DNA of 64,000 nt from Streptomyces vinaceus. GTDB lineage: Bacteria; Actinomycetota; Actinomycetes; Streptomycetales; Streptomycetaceae. The stretch spans positions 6,673,501 to 6,737,500 of the forward strand of contig NZ_CP023692.1 in assembly GCF_008704935.1 (NCBI RefSeq), in the 5' to 3' direction. The position numbers and the translations under genes were made by a program. Under the pieces are notes generated by a model, which was not told the DNA's origin, did no database searches, and saw only the letters and a list, made by a program, of their open reading frames with translations. Shown here piece after piece: positions 54,691 to 63,576 of the stretch (position 1 is the first letter of the stretch; every line of letters starts with the position of its first letter).

Positions 54691-55409
54691 ACGGCCTCGC
54701 CGCCGTCCTGTTCGACATGGACGGCACCCTCGTCGACACCGAGGTCCTGTGGTGGCGGTCCACGGAACGGATCGCGCGGGGCCTCGGCCACGAACTCACC
54801 GACGCGGACGCCCCGGAGGTCGTGGGGCGCGCGGTCGAGGACACCGCCGCCCACCTCGTACGGGTCTCGGGAGGGGGAGACCCGTCCGAGGTGGCGCGCG
54901 GGCTGACCGCGGACTTCTTCCGCGCCGTGGAGGCGGGGGCGCCGATGCGGCCCGGCGCCCAGCGGCTGCTGACCGCCCTCGAAGCGCAGGGCGTGCCCTT
55001 CGCCCTGGTCAGTGCCTCGCCGCGGCTGGTCGTCGACTCGGTCGTCGGCGGTTCACTGGCCCACGTCCCGTTCGCGTTCACGCTGTCCGCCGACGACACG
55101 GACCGGACCAAGCCGCACCCGGACCCCTACCGGAGCGCCGCCGAGCGGTTCGGCGCCGACGTACGGGACTGCGTGGCGGTGGAGGACTCGCCCGACGGCG
55201 CGGCCTCCGCGGAGGCCGCAGGGTGCCGGGTCCTGGTGGTCCCGTCGCTGCTGGAGGTGCCGCCCTCGCCGGTACGCACCTTCGCCCGGTCGCTGGAGGA
55301 GGTCACCCCGGAGCTGCTGCGCGCCTGCCTCCGCGGTGGCGTCCCGCGGCAGGACCGCCCGGGGTCTCAGGCGGCCAGGCCGAGCAGCTCCACGACGCCG
55401 TCCACGTAG
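54687..55409 (+). CDS. HAD-superfamily phosphatase
   Basis: 240 aa. Motif I FDMDGTLVDTE (about 9-19) has the nucleophile Asp; motif II is in LVSASPR, motif III at KPHPDPY, and motif IV is VEDSPDGAASA. This is the beta-phosphoglucomutase/phosphonatase/phosphatase type. The GTG start overlaps the ATPase stop (GTGA). The gene lies in a solute-uptake operon, so it probably works on the imported or a derived compound. It overlaps the convergent next gene by 43 nt. Confidence 0.92.
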   Translation: MNGLAAVLFDMDGTLVDTEVLWWRSTERIARGLGHELTDADAPEVVGRAVEDTAAHLVRVSGGGDPSEVARGLTADFFRAVEAGAPMRPGAQRLLTALEAQGVPFALVSASPRLVVDSVVGGSLAHVPFAFTLSADDTDRTKPHPDPYRSAAERFGADVRDCVAVEDSPDGAASAEAAGCRVLVVPSLLEVPPSPVRTFARSLEEVTPELLRACLRGGVPRQDRPGSQAARPSSSTTPST

Positions 55410-55849
55410 GCGGCCGTCGGCGTGCCCGGCGCGGCGGCCGCCGCGTGGCGCAGCGAAGGCAGTCCCGCGCGGACGAACGCCGCGCACTGCCCGTACAGCC
55501 CGGCCTCGTGCGAGGACCCGTCGTCCTCGGTGCCGAGCAGGGACAGCAGGGTCCACAGCAGAGCCTCGCGGGTGGCCAGCCGCGGCGGCCCCGCCGACCA
55601 GACGGCCATGAGCACCCCGCACACCGCCGGAGCGGGCGGGTGCAGGCGGCCGGAGAGGAAGGCGTGGCCCTCCAGGGCGCGGAACGCGGCGGGATGACCC
55701 TCGGCCGCCGCCCACAGGGTGTCCACGAGGTGCCCCGCGCCGCGGCCGCAGCCGCAGGTGATCGCCTCCCAGTCGTGCCGGCCGATCTCCGCCCCCACCG
55801 CGTCGGGCACCAGGGGGCTGGTGCGCGGCGTGTTCTCCGTCCCTCTCAT
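55367..55849 (-). CDS. Protein of unknown function, antisense to the HAD gene end
   Basis: 160 aa. It has a Cys cluster near the N-terminus (ITCGCGRGAGHLV, residues 30-42) and a mostly helical rest. Convergent with and overlapping the HAD gene by 43 nt. I do not recognise the family. ATG 55849. Confidence 0.6.
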   Translation of the reverse strand: MRGTENTPRTSPLVPDAVGAEIGRHDWEAITCGCGRGAGHLVDTLWAAAEGHPAAFRALEGHAFLSGRLHPPAPAVCGVLMAVWSAGPPRLATREALLWTLLSLLGTEDDGSSHEAGLYGQCAAFVRAGLPSLRHAAAAAPGTPTAAYVDGVVELLGLAA

Positions 55850-55988
55850 GCGAGCAGTATGGGGATCGGGAACCGGCCTGACCAGGGGGTTCCGCGAGTC
55901 GGAACGGGCCTGTGACCAGGGCCCGGTTCCGGCCGCGGATCTTGGCCGGAACCGGATCACGGGGGTCCTCGTCTGAGACCCCGTGTGG

Positions 55989-57059
55989 ATGAAACGAAGA
56001 ATCGCCGCCCTCCTGCTGGCCCTGCTCGCGACCCAGCTGGGATCCCTGATCAGCCCGGCGTACGCGTGCGGCTGCGGGGCGATGATCCCCGAGGGCTACG
56101 CCCGGATCGGCGTCGAACGCGAGACCTCCGTCGTGCGCTTCGACGGGCGGACCGAACAGATCGTGATGCGGTTCGTCGTCCGCGGTGACGCCCAGCGGGC
56201 GGCGTGGATCATGCCGGTGCCGGGGCGGGCGACGGTGGAGCTGGGCGACGCGGAGATGTTCCGCCAGCTGACCTGGCTGACCCGGCCCGAGTACAAGACG
56301 CGCGGCTATTTCTGGCCGCGCGACCGGGACTGGCCGTTCTCCGCCACCACGGGCGACTCGGTGGGAGCCGCACTCCCCGGCGCGGCGGATTCCGCGGTCG
56401 GCGTCGTCGGCCGCGAGCAGCTCGGCGACTTCGACGTCGCCCGCCTGACCGCGACCGACCCGGACGCGCTGCGCACCTGGCTGGAGACCAACGGCTTCAA
56501 GCTGCCCGACGGCCTGTCCGCCGAACTGAAGCCGTACGTGGACCAGAAGTGGGAGTACGTCGCCGTACGCCTCGCCCCCCGCGAGCCCGGCAAGCCCCTG
56601 AGGGGCGCCCTCGACCCGCTGAGGATCCGCTTCGACAGCGACCGGCCGGTCTACCCGATGCGGCTCTCCCGGCTGGCCAAGACCCCGCAGTCGCTCGGCC
56701 TCTACATCCTCGCCGACCACCGGATGGAGCCCGCCTCCCCGATCGGCGGCGCCGAGCCGAAGGTCACCTTCGCGGGCGAGGTCACCCCGGAGGGCGGCCT
56801 CGCCGCGCTCACCGGCGGCAAGCCGGCGTTCCTGACCGCGATCGACCAGGAGTTCCCGGAGCCGGCCCGCATCGACGGCGACCACGAACTGCGCGCCACG
56901 GCCGCCGACACCCCGTACCGCAAGGTGATCTACCACGGGGAGCTGCTCACCGTCGGGGGGATCCCGGCCTGGCTGCTGACCGTCGCAGCCCTCCTCGTCG
57001 CCCTCGCGGCGGCCCTGTTCACCCTCCGCCGCCGCAGGTCCCGCACCGGGAGCGCCTGA
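55989..57059 (+). CDS. DUF2330 secreted/membrane protein
   Basis: 356 aa. A signal peptide (about 1-26, LALLATQLGSLISPAYA) is followed directly by the DUF2330 hallmark CGCGAMIP and RFVVRGDAQRAAWIMPVPG. A C-terminal helix (about 328-348) and an Arg-rich tail anchor it. The family is exported and of unknown role. ATG 55989; a GTG at 55983 adds two residues. Confidence 0.9.
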   Translation: MKRRIAALLLALLATQLGSLISPAYACGCGAMIPEGYARIGVERETSVVRFDGRTEQIVMRFVVRGDAQRAAWIMPVPGRATVELGDAEMFRQLTWLTRPEYKTRGYFWPRDRDWPFSATTGDSVGAALPGAADSAVGVVGREQLGDFDVARLTATDPDALRTWLETNGFKLPDGLSAELKPYVDQKWEYVAVRLAPREPGKPLRGALDPLRIRFDSDRPVYPMRLSRLAKTPQSLGLYILADHRMEPASPIGGAEPKVTFAGEVTPEGGLAALTGGKPAFLTAIDQEFPEPARIDGDHELRATAADTPYRKVIYHGELLTVGGIPAWLLTVAALLVALAAALFTLRRRRSRTGSA

Positions 57060-57178
57060 GGCCCGCCCGTACGGGAAGCCGGGAGGCGGTCCGGATCTTT
57101 GTGCGTTCTGCCCGTACGACGGCCCGTCAGGATTCGGTGAGACTGCCGACCAGGACGAACCACGGGGAGGACGGCACG

Positions 57179-57919
57179 ATGAGCGGACAGCAGTACGACG
57201 GGATCGGCGAGGCGTTCGAGGGGTTCAAGTCCCTGCCGATGATCCGGTACGGGGAGGTACCCAGCTTCCTGGGCCTGGTCGGGGAGGTCAGCGGCAGGTC
57301 GGTCCTCGACCTGGCGTGCGGAACCGGTTTCTACAGCCGGGAGTTCAAGCGGCGCGGCGCCGCCGACGTCCTCGGCGTCGACATCTCCGGCGAGATGATC
57401 GCCGCCGCGCGCGAGATCGAACGGCGCGAACCGCTGGGCGTGCGCTACGAGGTCGGTGACGTAGCCGAACTCCCGCTCCTCGAAGCACGCTTCGACATCG
57501 CGCTGGGGGTGCAGTGCCTCAACTACGCCGAGGACCTCGCCACGATGGAGCGGATGTGCCGCAACATCCACCGCAACCTCGTCCCGGGCGGGGAGTTCTT
57601 CGTCCTCGCGCAGAACCCCGACTACCGGTTCGACTGCCCGTCCCTGGAGACGTACGGGTTCCGCTGCGAGCCGGCCGGCGAGATCGAGACGGGCCGGCGG
57701 GTGCGGGTCACCGCCCTCCTCGACCCGCAGCCCCTCACCATCGTCTCCTCGGCCCCGCACCGCGAGGCCTACGAGACGTCCCTCGGGGCGGCCGGGTTCG
57801 GCGAGATCACCTGGGTCCCGCTGGAGGTCTCCGACGCGGGCCTCCGCGAGTTCGGCAAGGAGTACTGGGCGGACCTGCTCGCGTACCCGCCGCTCGCGAT
57901 GCTCCGCTGCCGCGCCTGA
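57179..57919 (+). CDS. Class I SAM-dependent methyltransferase (UbiE-like)
   Basis: 246 aa. Motif I is VLDLACGTGFYSR (about 42-54), post-I acidic VDISGEM, motif II FDIALGVQCLNY, and motif III NLVPGGEFFVLAQ. The acceptor is unknown; it is probably a small molecule. It has its own 119-bp upstream gap and precedes a terminator hairpin. Confidence 0.9.
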   Translation: MSGQQYDGIGEAFEGFKSLPMIRYGEVPSFLGLVGEVSGRSVLDLACGTGFYSREFKRRGAADVLGVDISGEMIAAAREIERREPLGVRYEVGDVAELPLLEARFDIALGVQCLNYAEDLATMERMCRNIHRNLVPGGEFFVLAQNPDYRFDCPSLETYGFRCEPAGEIETGRRVRVTALLDPQPLTIVSSAPHREAYETSLGAAGFGEITWVPLEVSDAGLREFGKEYWADLLAYPPLAMLRCRA

Positions 57920-57964
57920 TCCGGCGCCTGACCCCGCGCCTGCCCGCGCCACGGGGCGACGGGC

Positions 57965-57999
57965 CCGCGGCCCGGGACCGTACGGATCCCGGGCCGCGG
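57965..57999. terminator. Hairpin between convergent genes
   Basis: A 13-bp stem around 9 nt, between the methyltransferase stop (57919) and the leftward esterase stop (58014). The right arm reads TCCCGGGCCGCGG. Confidence 0.75.
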
Positions 58000-58013
58000 C
58001 CGTCCCCGGCCGG

Positions 58014-59624
58014 TCAGAGCGGCCGGGGCGGCTGGGACCGCCAGAACGCGCACTGGTGGTCCGAACCGAACGAAGTGCCCGTCCGGGTGGCCGAGGGGTT
58101 CAGCGTGAGGACCGTCGCCCCGGAACCGGCCGCCGGCCACGCCGTCTGCCCCGGTACCACGGGGGTCCCGTAGCGCGCGAAGGCACCCCAGTACCGCTTC
58201 ATCCGTGTCGCGAGAGCCACCTGAGCGGACGTCAGCGGGCGCTCGGCCATGGTGAAGTCGTGCAGGTACGCCAACTCCGCACTGTGCGCGTTCGACTCGT
58301 CGAGGCCGGGCACCTGCGCCCCGCGCAGCGTCGGCGAGTCCGGGTCGTCGAACTCGTAGACGTACGTGGGAACCTGGGCGGCCAGCAGCTGCGCCGTCCA
58401 CGCCGTCTGGCAGGCGAACGTCGAGTCCGTCGTCAACGCCGACAGCGCGAGGTACGGCGACCCGTACGCCGACACCGGATAGCGGGCCAGCACCTCGGGC
58501 CCGGCGGCCCCGTACCCCGCCAGGACCTGCGCCGTGTACTGCTCCTGCGTCAGGTACGGCTGGGTCAGCGCGACGAACAGGCGTGCCTCGGACCGGGTGC
58601 TCCCGATCATCACCGGCACCTTGTTCCAGTGCCCGCTCCCGATGGCCGTCGCAGGATCGACCGGCAGCAGCCCGTCACCCGACGCCGGGCCCGAGGTGGG
58701 CACCGTACGGGCCGCCTCGACCAGCGCCGTACCCGAGGCGGACCGCAGGCACGCGGCCAGCGCGGCCGCGTCCGTACAGCCCGCGCCCGCGGCGAAGGTC
58801 CGCGCCTCGGACTCGGCCCGCGCGCCGTCCGGCGTACGGAGCAGGGTGCAGGGCCCGCTCTGCAGTACGGCCCGGTGGAACAGGCCGGCCGCGGACGGCG
58901 CGGCGAGCAGCGCGCACACCGAACCGCTGCCCGCCGACTGACCCGAGACCGTGACGTTCCCCGGGTTCCCGCCGAACGCGGCGATGTTCTGCCGGGTCCA
59001 GCGCAGCGCCGCCATCTGGTCCATCAGCCCGAAGGAGCCGGAGCGCTGCGGGTTCTGCCCGGTTATCTCCGGCAGCCCCAGGTAACCGAGCTGGCCCAGG
59101 CGGTAGTTGATGCTGACGACGACACTGCCGGTGAGTTCCGCCATGGTGCCGCCGCCGAACTGCGTGCCCGTGCCCTGGCTGTACGCACCCCCGTGCAGCC
59201 ACACGATCACCGGCAGCCGGGCTCCGGCGCGGGCGGCGGCGGGCCGGTACACGTCGAGGTACAGGCAGTCCTCGCTGACGGCCGCCGGATCGCTCAGCCC
59301 GAACGGCGAGAACTGCAGACAGGCCGGGGCCTGGCGGACGGCCTCGCGGACGCCGGTCCAGGGGCGCGGCTCCTGCGGCGGGCGCAGCCGGGCGTCGCCG
59401 ACCGGGGGAGCGGCGTAGGGGACGCCGAGGAACTCCTGGGCCCCGGACCCCTCGACGGCCCGGCCCCGCACCACGCCCTGCGCGACGGCGGCCTGGGGAC
59501 GGGGGGATCCGCCGGGCGGGGCCTTCGCCGCGGCCGCGGCGGGGAGCGCGGAGGTGAGCAGGGCCGCGACCGCGCACGCGGCGGCGAGCAGCGACCGCAC
59601 CCCGCCCGTACGCGCCCGGGTCAC
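58014..59624 (-). CDS. Secreted type-B carboxylesterase
   Basis: 536 aa. A signal peptide (about 1-32) precedes the alpha/beta-hydrolase core: SEDCLYLDVYRP (117-128), oxyanion HGGAY (144-148), and nucleophile S230 in GQSAG. It hydrolyses an ester outside the cell; substrate unknown. The GTG start at 59624 overlaps the SurE stop by 4 nt, so the two are co-translated. Confidence 0.93.
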   Translation of the reverse strand: MTRARTGGVRSLLAAACAVAALLTSALPAAAAAKAPPGGSPRPQAAVAQGVVRGRAVEGSGAQEFLGVPYAAPPVGDARLRPPQEPRPWTGVREAVRQAPACLQFSPFGLSDPAAVSEDCLYLDVYRPAAARAGARLPVIVWLHGGAYSQGTGTQFGGGTMAELTGSVVVSINYRLGQLGYLGLPEITGQNPQRSGSFGLMDQMAALRWTRQNIAAFGGNPGNVTVSGQSAGSGSVCALLAAPSAAGLFHRAVLQSGPCTLLRTPDGARAESEARTFAAGAGCTDAAALAACLRSASGTALVEAARTVPTSGPASGDGLLPVDPATAIGSGHWNKVPVMIGSTRSEARLFVALTQPYLTQEQYTAQVLAGYGAAGPEVLARYPVSAYGSPYLALSALTTDSTFACQTAWTAQLLAAQVPTYVYEFDDPDSPTLRGAQVPGLDESNAHSAELAYLHDFTMAERPLTSAQVALATRMKRYWGAFARYGTPVVPGQTAWPAAGSGATVLTLNPSATRTGTSFGSDHQCAFWRSQPPRPL

Positions 59625-60553
59625 GGGCGGACTCCGGCGACCAGGGCCGCCGTGACGGCGAAGTCGGCCGGTCCGGTGTTCCAGTCGGCGTTCATCGGGC
59701 TGACGGCGATCTTGTTCGCGCCCACCGCCTCCACGTCACCCCCCTTGGCGGGGGGCTGCGGGCGGAACCGTACGTCCACCTTCCAGGTGCCGTCCCCGGA
59801 GTCGGTGAAGTCCGGCTGGAGCGGGGCCTGCGGGTCCTGGAAGGTCGCGGCCACCCCGGCGGCGGTGCCCTTGCCGTCCGCGCCGACGACCGGGTGGTTG
59901 ACGTTCAGGCCGACGCCCTTGGGCAGCAGCGGTCCGGACTTCGCCCGGGTGCGCAGGCGGTCGATCAGCTTGACCGCGAAGTCCATGGTGGGGCCCATCG
60001 CGTTGACGGTGGCGGCGGGGTCGGGGACGGCCATGCCGCCGGTGCTCAGCGCGATGGCCGGGACGCCGCTCTCCAGGGCGGCGACGGCGCCGCCGACCGT
60101 ACCGGAGTGGGTGGCGAGGCCGGCGACGTTCGGGCCGAAGTTGGTGCCGGAGACCACCAGGTCGGGGGCGCGGCCCTCGAAGACCTCGGACAGGCCGAAG
60201 AGCACGCAGTCCCCGGGGGTGCCGTCGACGGCCCACACCTTCGGCTCGGGGTGCTTCACCGCGAGGGTGGGGGCGCTCATCATCTTCGTGCCGGTGCCGC
60301 TCTGGTTGGTGAGCGGGGCGACGATCGTGACGTCGTACCCGGCGGCGGTCAGGCGCTCGAACGCCTTGCGGATGCCGGGTGCGTTGTAGCCGTCGTCGTT
60401 CGTCAGCAGGATGCGCAGCGGCGCTGCGGGAGGTGCCGTCGTCCGCGCGGGGGCGGTCGCGGTGAGCGGGGAGGCGACCGCGGGGGCCGTACCCGCGAGG
60501 GCGGCCGTGCACAGGATGAGCACGGTCGGCGGCAGGACTCGCTTGCGTCTCAC
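59621..60553 (-). CDS. Secreted SurE-like 5'/3'-nucleotidase
   Basis: 310 aa. A signal peptide (about 1-28) leads into a SurE domain: NDDGYNAPG with D53-D54, VVSGTNFGPNVAG, VGGAVAALESGVPAIALS. SurE enzymes are normally cytoplasmic metal-dependent phosphatases for nucleotides and polyphosphate; export is unusual. The GTG start at 60553 has AAGGAG 6 nt upstream; longer in-frame starts lack a signal peptide. First gene of the SurE-carboxylesterase operon. Confidence 0.9.
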   Translation of the reverse strand: MRRKRVLPPTVLILCTAALAGTAPAVASPLTATAPARTTAPPAAPLRILLTNDDGYNAPGIRKAFERLTAAGYDVTIVAPLTNQSGTGTKMMSAPTLAVKHPEPKVWAVDGTPGDCVLFGLSEVFEGRAPDLVVSGTNFGPNVAGLATHSGTVGGAVAALESGVPAIALSTGGMAVPDPAATVNAMGPTMDFAVKLIDRLRTRAKSGPLLPKGVGLNVNHPVVGADGKGTAAGVAATFQDPQAPLQPDFTDSGDGTWKVDVRFRPQPPAKGGDVEAVGANKIAVSPMNADWNTGPADFAVTAALVAGVRP

Positions 60554-60745
60554 AGAGGGCTCCTTGGAAAGGGAGGGGAGGAGGCGGAAGTGCGCTGGGG
60601 GTGGGGGTGCCGGGGGTGTGGGGTGGGGACCGGCGGGCGCACGACCCTCGGCATGCGCCCGCCGGAACTCGTGGGCCGGAGCGGCGCCGGATGCGGTGGG
60701 CGGCGGCACTTCGGGCGGGGGACCGGGCGGGGGACCGGCGTGTGG

Positions 60746-61993
60746 TCAGCGCACGCTGCGGATGGGGAGGATGGCGAGCGCGCCGATCAGGGAGAGGGCT
60801 CCGCCGACGAGGAAGAGCGGGGTGTACCCGCCGAGGGCGGTCACGACGGCCGAGGCCACGAAGGGCGCGATGATCTGCGGTCCGGCGTTCGCGATGTTGA
60901 GGACGCCCATGTCGCGGGCGGCGTCCTCGGCCCGCGGCAGGACCAGCGTGACCAGCGCGGTGTCGACGGCCATGAAGCAGCCGAACGCGAGCCCGTTGAG
61001 CGCGCTGAAGACGAGCATGCCGGTCCAGGTGGGGCTGATCACGGGGACCACCATGACGAGCCCGGCGAGCGCGGCCGAGACTCCGACGAACACCTTGCGC
61101 CGGTCCCACCGGTCGGAGAGCATCCCGCCGACCACGGTGGAGAGGGCCATCGCGATCATCGACACGGGGGTCAGCACCGCCATCGCGGCGGGCGGGGTCA
61201 GCCCGTCGGGCAGGCTGATGTGGTCGTCCAGGATGTACAGCTGGTACCCGACGACGGAGAAGTAGCCGAGGACCATCAGGGCCCGTCCGATGAACGCCCA
61301 CCGGAAGTCGTGGTTGGCCAATGCCGAGAGGAAGGCTGCGAGTTGGGCCCTCTTCGAGACGGGGGCCGGGGCCGGTCCGGTGCGCGGGACGTCCCGGCAC
61401 AGGGTGGTGAGCAGCAGCGCCGAGCCGGCGACGATCGCACCGAACACCAAGTACCCGGTGGTGAGGTGCTCCGCGGTCGAGGAGGCGATCAGCACCCCGA
61501 CCGTGCCGCCGATCGGCAGGCCCAGTCCGACCAGCGCGGACGCGGTGCCGCGCCGGGCGACGGGGACCCGGTCGGGGACGATCGCGGTGACCGCGGCCTG
61601 GTAGACGTTCATGGTCGCCTGGACGAGGCACCAGCCGATGCCGACGACCAGGGCGGTGGTCGCGTACCCGAGGAAGGCGAGTGCGGCGAGCGAGGCGAGG
61701 GCACCGCCGAGGATCCAGGGGTTGCGGCGGCCGCTGCGGTCGGAGAGGGCTCCGGCGATCGGGTTGAAGGCGGTCGCGAAGACCGCGCTGATCCCGCCGA
61801 TCACACCGAGTACGGCGACCTTGTTCTCGGGGTCGATCTCCGCGATCTGGGTGGGCAGCAGGATCGATCCGACGCCCATGTAGACCGCGAGGAGAGCGGA
61901 GTTGGCGACCAGCAGCAGGGGCAGGAGCGCGCGCTGGCGGGGAGGTTCCGGATCCGCCTGGGCGGGCGGGTCGATGGTTTCGTTCTGGGCCAT
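60746..61993 (-). CDS. Major facilitator superfamily transporter
   Basis: 415 aa with 12 helices in two halves. Motif A reads GALSDRSGRRNPW in the first half and a variant SDRWDRRK in the second. It resembles actinobacterial sugar/drug carriers with a long conserved tail; the substrate is unknown. ATG 61993 has GAGGAG 6 nt upstream. It lies 192 bp past the SurE gene. Confidence 0.92.
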   Translation of the reverse strand: MAQNETIDPPAQADPEPPRQRALLPLLLVANSALLAVYMGVGSILLPTQIAEIDPENKVAVLGVIGGISAVFATAFNPIAGALSDRSGRRNPWILGGALASLAALAFLGYATTALVVGIGWCLVQATMNVYQAAVTAIVPDRVPVARRGTASALVGLGLPIGGTVGVLIASSTAEHLTTGYLVFGAIVAGSALLLTTLCRDVPRTGPAPAPVSKRAQLAAFLSALANHDFRWAFIGRALMVLGYFSVVGYQLYILDDHISLPDGLTPPAAMAVLTPVSMIAMALSTVVGGMLSDRWDRRKVFVGVSAALAGLVMVVPVISPTWTGMLVFSALNGLAFGCFMAVDTALVTLVLPRAEDAARDMGVLNIANAGPQIIAPFVASAVVTALGGYTPLFLVGGALSLIGALAILPIRSVR

Positions 61994-62117
61994 GACGACT
62001 CCTCGGGGGACGGAGCGAGAAGGGGGGTGCGGAGGTGCGGCGCGGGGGGAAGGGGCGCAACCTGCGGCTTCGGCGGGTGTGACGGGGCCAGGGGTCGCCC
62101 GGCAGGCGATGGAGATT

Positions 62118-62138
62118 CACGTGATGTTGTTACACGTG
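62118..62138. promoter_or_regulatory. Two CACGTG motifs upstream of the MFS gene
   Basis: CACGTG at 62118-62123 and 62133-62138, 15 bp apart centre to centre, inside a short A/T-richer stretch 125 bp before the MFS start. It is a plausible operator for a dimeric regulator. Confidence 0.4.
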
Positions 62139-62405
62139 TCACCTTCGGCGCTTGGACACTGTGTAGCACCCAATCCAGGGGCTCGCTAGAGGTTGCGGGC
62201 GAGCGGTGTGCGGATCGTGATCGAGGTTCGATAGGCCTTGCGAGTACGTGTAACCACCATTGCGCGGCCACTGAGCTGGGCTGATGTGTCCGGAATCCCT
62301 CTTGCACTTGTGGCGGCGGTCACGCATCCGCAATACTCCGTGCCGCACCGCGACGACTCCCGCCGCCGCCGCTCGGCGAAGGGCCCGCGGCCGACGTGCC
62401 CGACC

Positions 62406-62614
62406 GGCTCCGGATCCGTCGCCCGCGACCGGTGTCCCCGACCGGCCTCGGCCCTCGCGTCCGCGACCGGTCCGGGCTCTTGCGTCCGTGGCCGGTGTCC
62501 CCCTCCGGTCCGGGCTCTTGCGTCCGTGGCCGGTGTTCCCCTCCGGTCCGGGCTCCGTCTTCCGAGGCCGGCGTTCCCGTTCGGTCCGGGCGTCCGAGGC
62601 CGGCGTTCCCGTTC
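62406..62614. repeat. Degenerate tandem repeat, unit about 38 bp
   Basis: Six copies: 62406-62443 (38), 62444-62468 (25), 62469-62506 (38), 62507-62544 (38), 62545-62582 (38), 62583-62614 (32). A shared core is GTCCG-x-GGCCGG-x-GTxCCC, and copies 3 and 4 differ at one position. A possible seventh partial copy begins at 62615. Because 38 is not a multiple of 3, the array does not encode a repeated peptide. Confidence 0.85.
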
Positions 62615-62718
62615 GGCCCCGGCCCGTGTCCCCGCACCCGTGAAGCCCTTCCCGCCCGCGTCTGCCTGCTCCCCGCGTGCCCCCACCGCTCCGGGAGGTC
62701 ACCGTTGAAAGGCCCGTC

Positions 62719-63450
62719 ATGCCGCGTCCCCCGTACGGCCCCCCGCCCGCGCACCGCGCGTCCCGCTCCCTGATCCCCGCTCCCCGGCACCCCCTCCCGG
62801 CGGCTCCGCCCCGCCATGCGGTCGCCGTCGGCGTCGCCCTCCTCCTGGGCTCGCTGCTGATCGGCCTCACGGTCTCGGTCGGCGAACGCCCCTTCTTCCA
62901 GGGGCTGGACGACGGCTGGGCCGCGTCCGTGAGCGGCTCGCCCGGCGACGCCCTCACCGGCTTCGCCATGGTCCTCGACCGGCTCGGCGGCCCGTTCGGT
63001 ACGGTCCTGCCGCTCGGCCTGATCGGCTGCCTCTGCGTCTACGGGCGCTGGCGGTCGGGGCTGTTCGCGCTCGCCGCCGCCGTCGTGGCGAACGTGTGCG
63101 TGGTGCTCCCGCTCAAGCAGCTCGTCGACCGCCCCCGCCCGCCGCACCCGTGGGTCCTGGTCAACGACGGCTCGTTCCCCTCCGGCCAGGTGTTCAACGC
63201 CGTGGCGCTGGTGATGGTGACCGCCGTGCTCGTCTTCCCCCCGCGCGCCCGACGCTGGTGGTGGCTCCTGGGTGCGCTGTACGCCCTCGCCATGATGGGC
63301 AGCCGGACCTGGCTGCACGCCCAGTGGCTCAGCGACACCGTGGCCGGGGCGCTGGCCGCGGCCGGCAGCTGCATGCTGCTGTGGAGGGCGTTCGAACCGC
63401 TGCTGAGGGTCGAGGCCGAGCGGATGGCGGCCGACAGTCTGTGGCGCTGA
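62719..63450 (+). CDS. PAP2-family membrane protein with altered active-site residues
   Basis: 243 aa with about six helices. The three PAP2 motifs are in place: KQLVDRPRP (C1), PSGQ where PSGH is usual (C2), and SRTWLHAQWLSD where SR-x5-H-x3-D is usual (C3). Both active-site histidines are replaced by Gln, so acid-phosphatase catalysis as in PAP2 is doubtful. ATG 62719 has AAAGG upstream. Monocistronic. Confidence 0.85.
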   Translation: MPRPPYGPPPAHRASRSLIPAPRHPLPAAPPRHAVAVGVALLLGSLLIGLTVSVGERPFFQGLDDGWAASVSGSPGDALTGFAMVLDRLGGPFGTVLPLGLIGCLCVYGRWRSGLFALAAAVVANVCVVLPLKQLVDRPRPPHPWVLVNDGSFPSGQVFNAVALVMVTAVLVFPPRARRWWWLLGALYALAMMGSRTWLHAQWLSDTVAGALAAAGSCMLLWRAFEPLLRVEAERMAADSLWR

Positions 63451-63481
63451 GCGTGCGGGACCTCGTACATATCGAGAATCA

Positions 63482-63509
63482 TTGACGGTCGTCCAATATT
63501 CGCCATACT
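63482..63509 (+). promoter_or_regulatory. Predicted promoter of the second esterase
   Basis: TTGACG (63482-63487), a 16-bp spacer and CATACT (63504-63509). It lies in the 126-bp gap before the start at 63577 and points into it. Confidence 0.55.
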
Positions 63510-63576
63510 CTCGTGACCGGGGCCGGCGTGCGCCCACCGCACCCGCCGACCCCCGGAACGACGAAGGAAGGGCCCC

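Larger units (their letters stand above)
61994..62718. other. 725-bp intergenic region with regulatory motif and minisatellite
   Basis: No gene is supported. Frames are open only because the DNA is G/C rich and repetitive; they lack ribosome sites and conserved patterns. The region holds the promoter side of the MFS gene, a pair of CACGTG motifs (62118-62138) and a degenerate tandem repeat array (62406-62614) that runs up to about 100 bp before the PAP2 gene. Confidence 0.6.

Noticed and set aside
50554..55409. Iron or spermidine importer as the only reading of the HutC locus
   Set aside because: The binding-protein fold fits several ligands; the HAD gene and HutC regulator make a single assignment unsafe, so I left it open.
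62406..62614. CRISPR-like array
   Set aside because: The copies are adjacent without unique spacers and vary in length; no cas gene is present.
62139..62969. Minus-strand open frame over the minisatellite
   Set aside because: Repetitive frame without a ribosome site; the 38-bp unit shifts frame every copy, so no repeated peptide is encoded.
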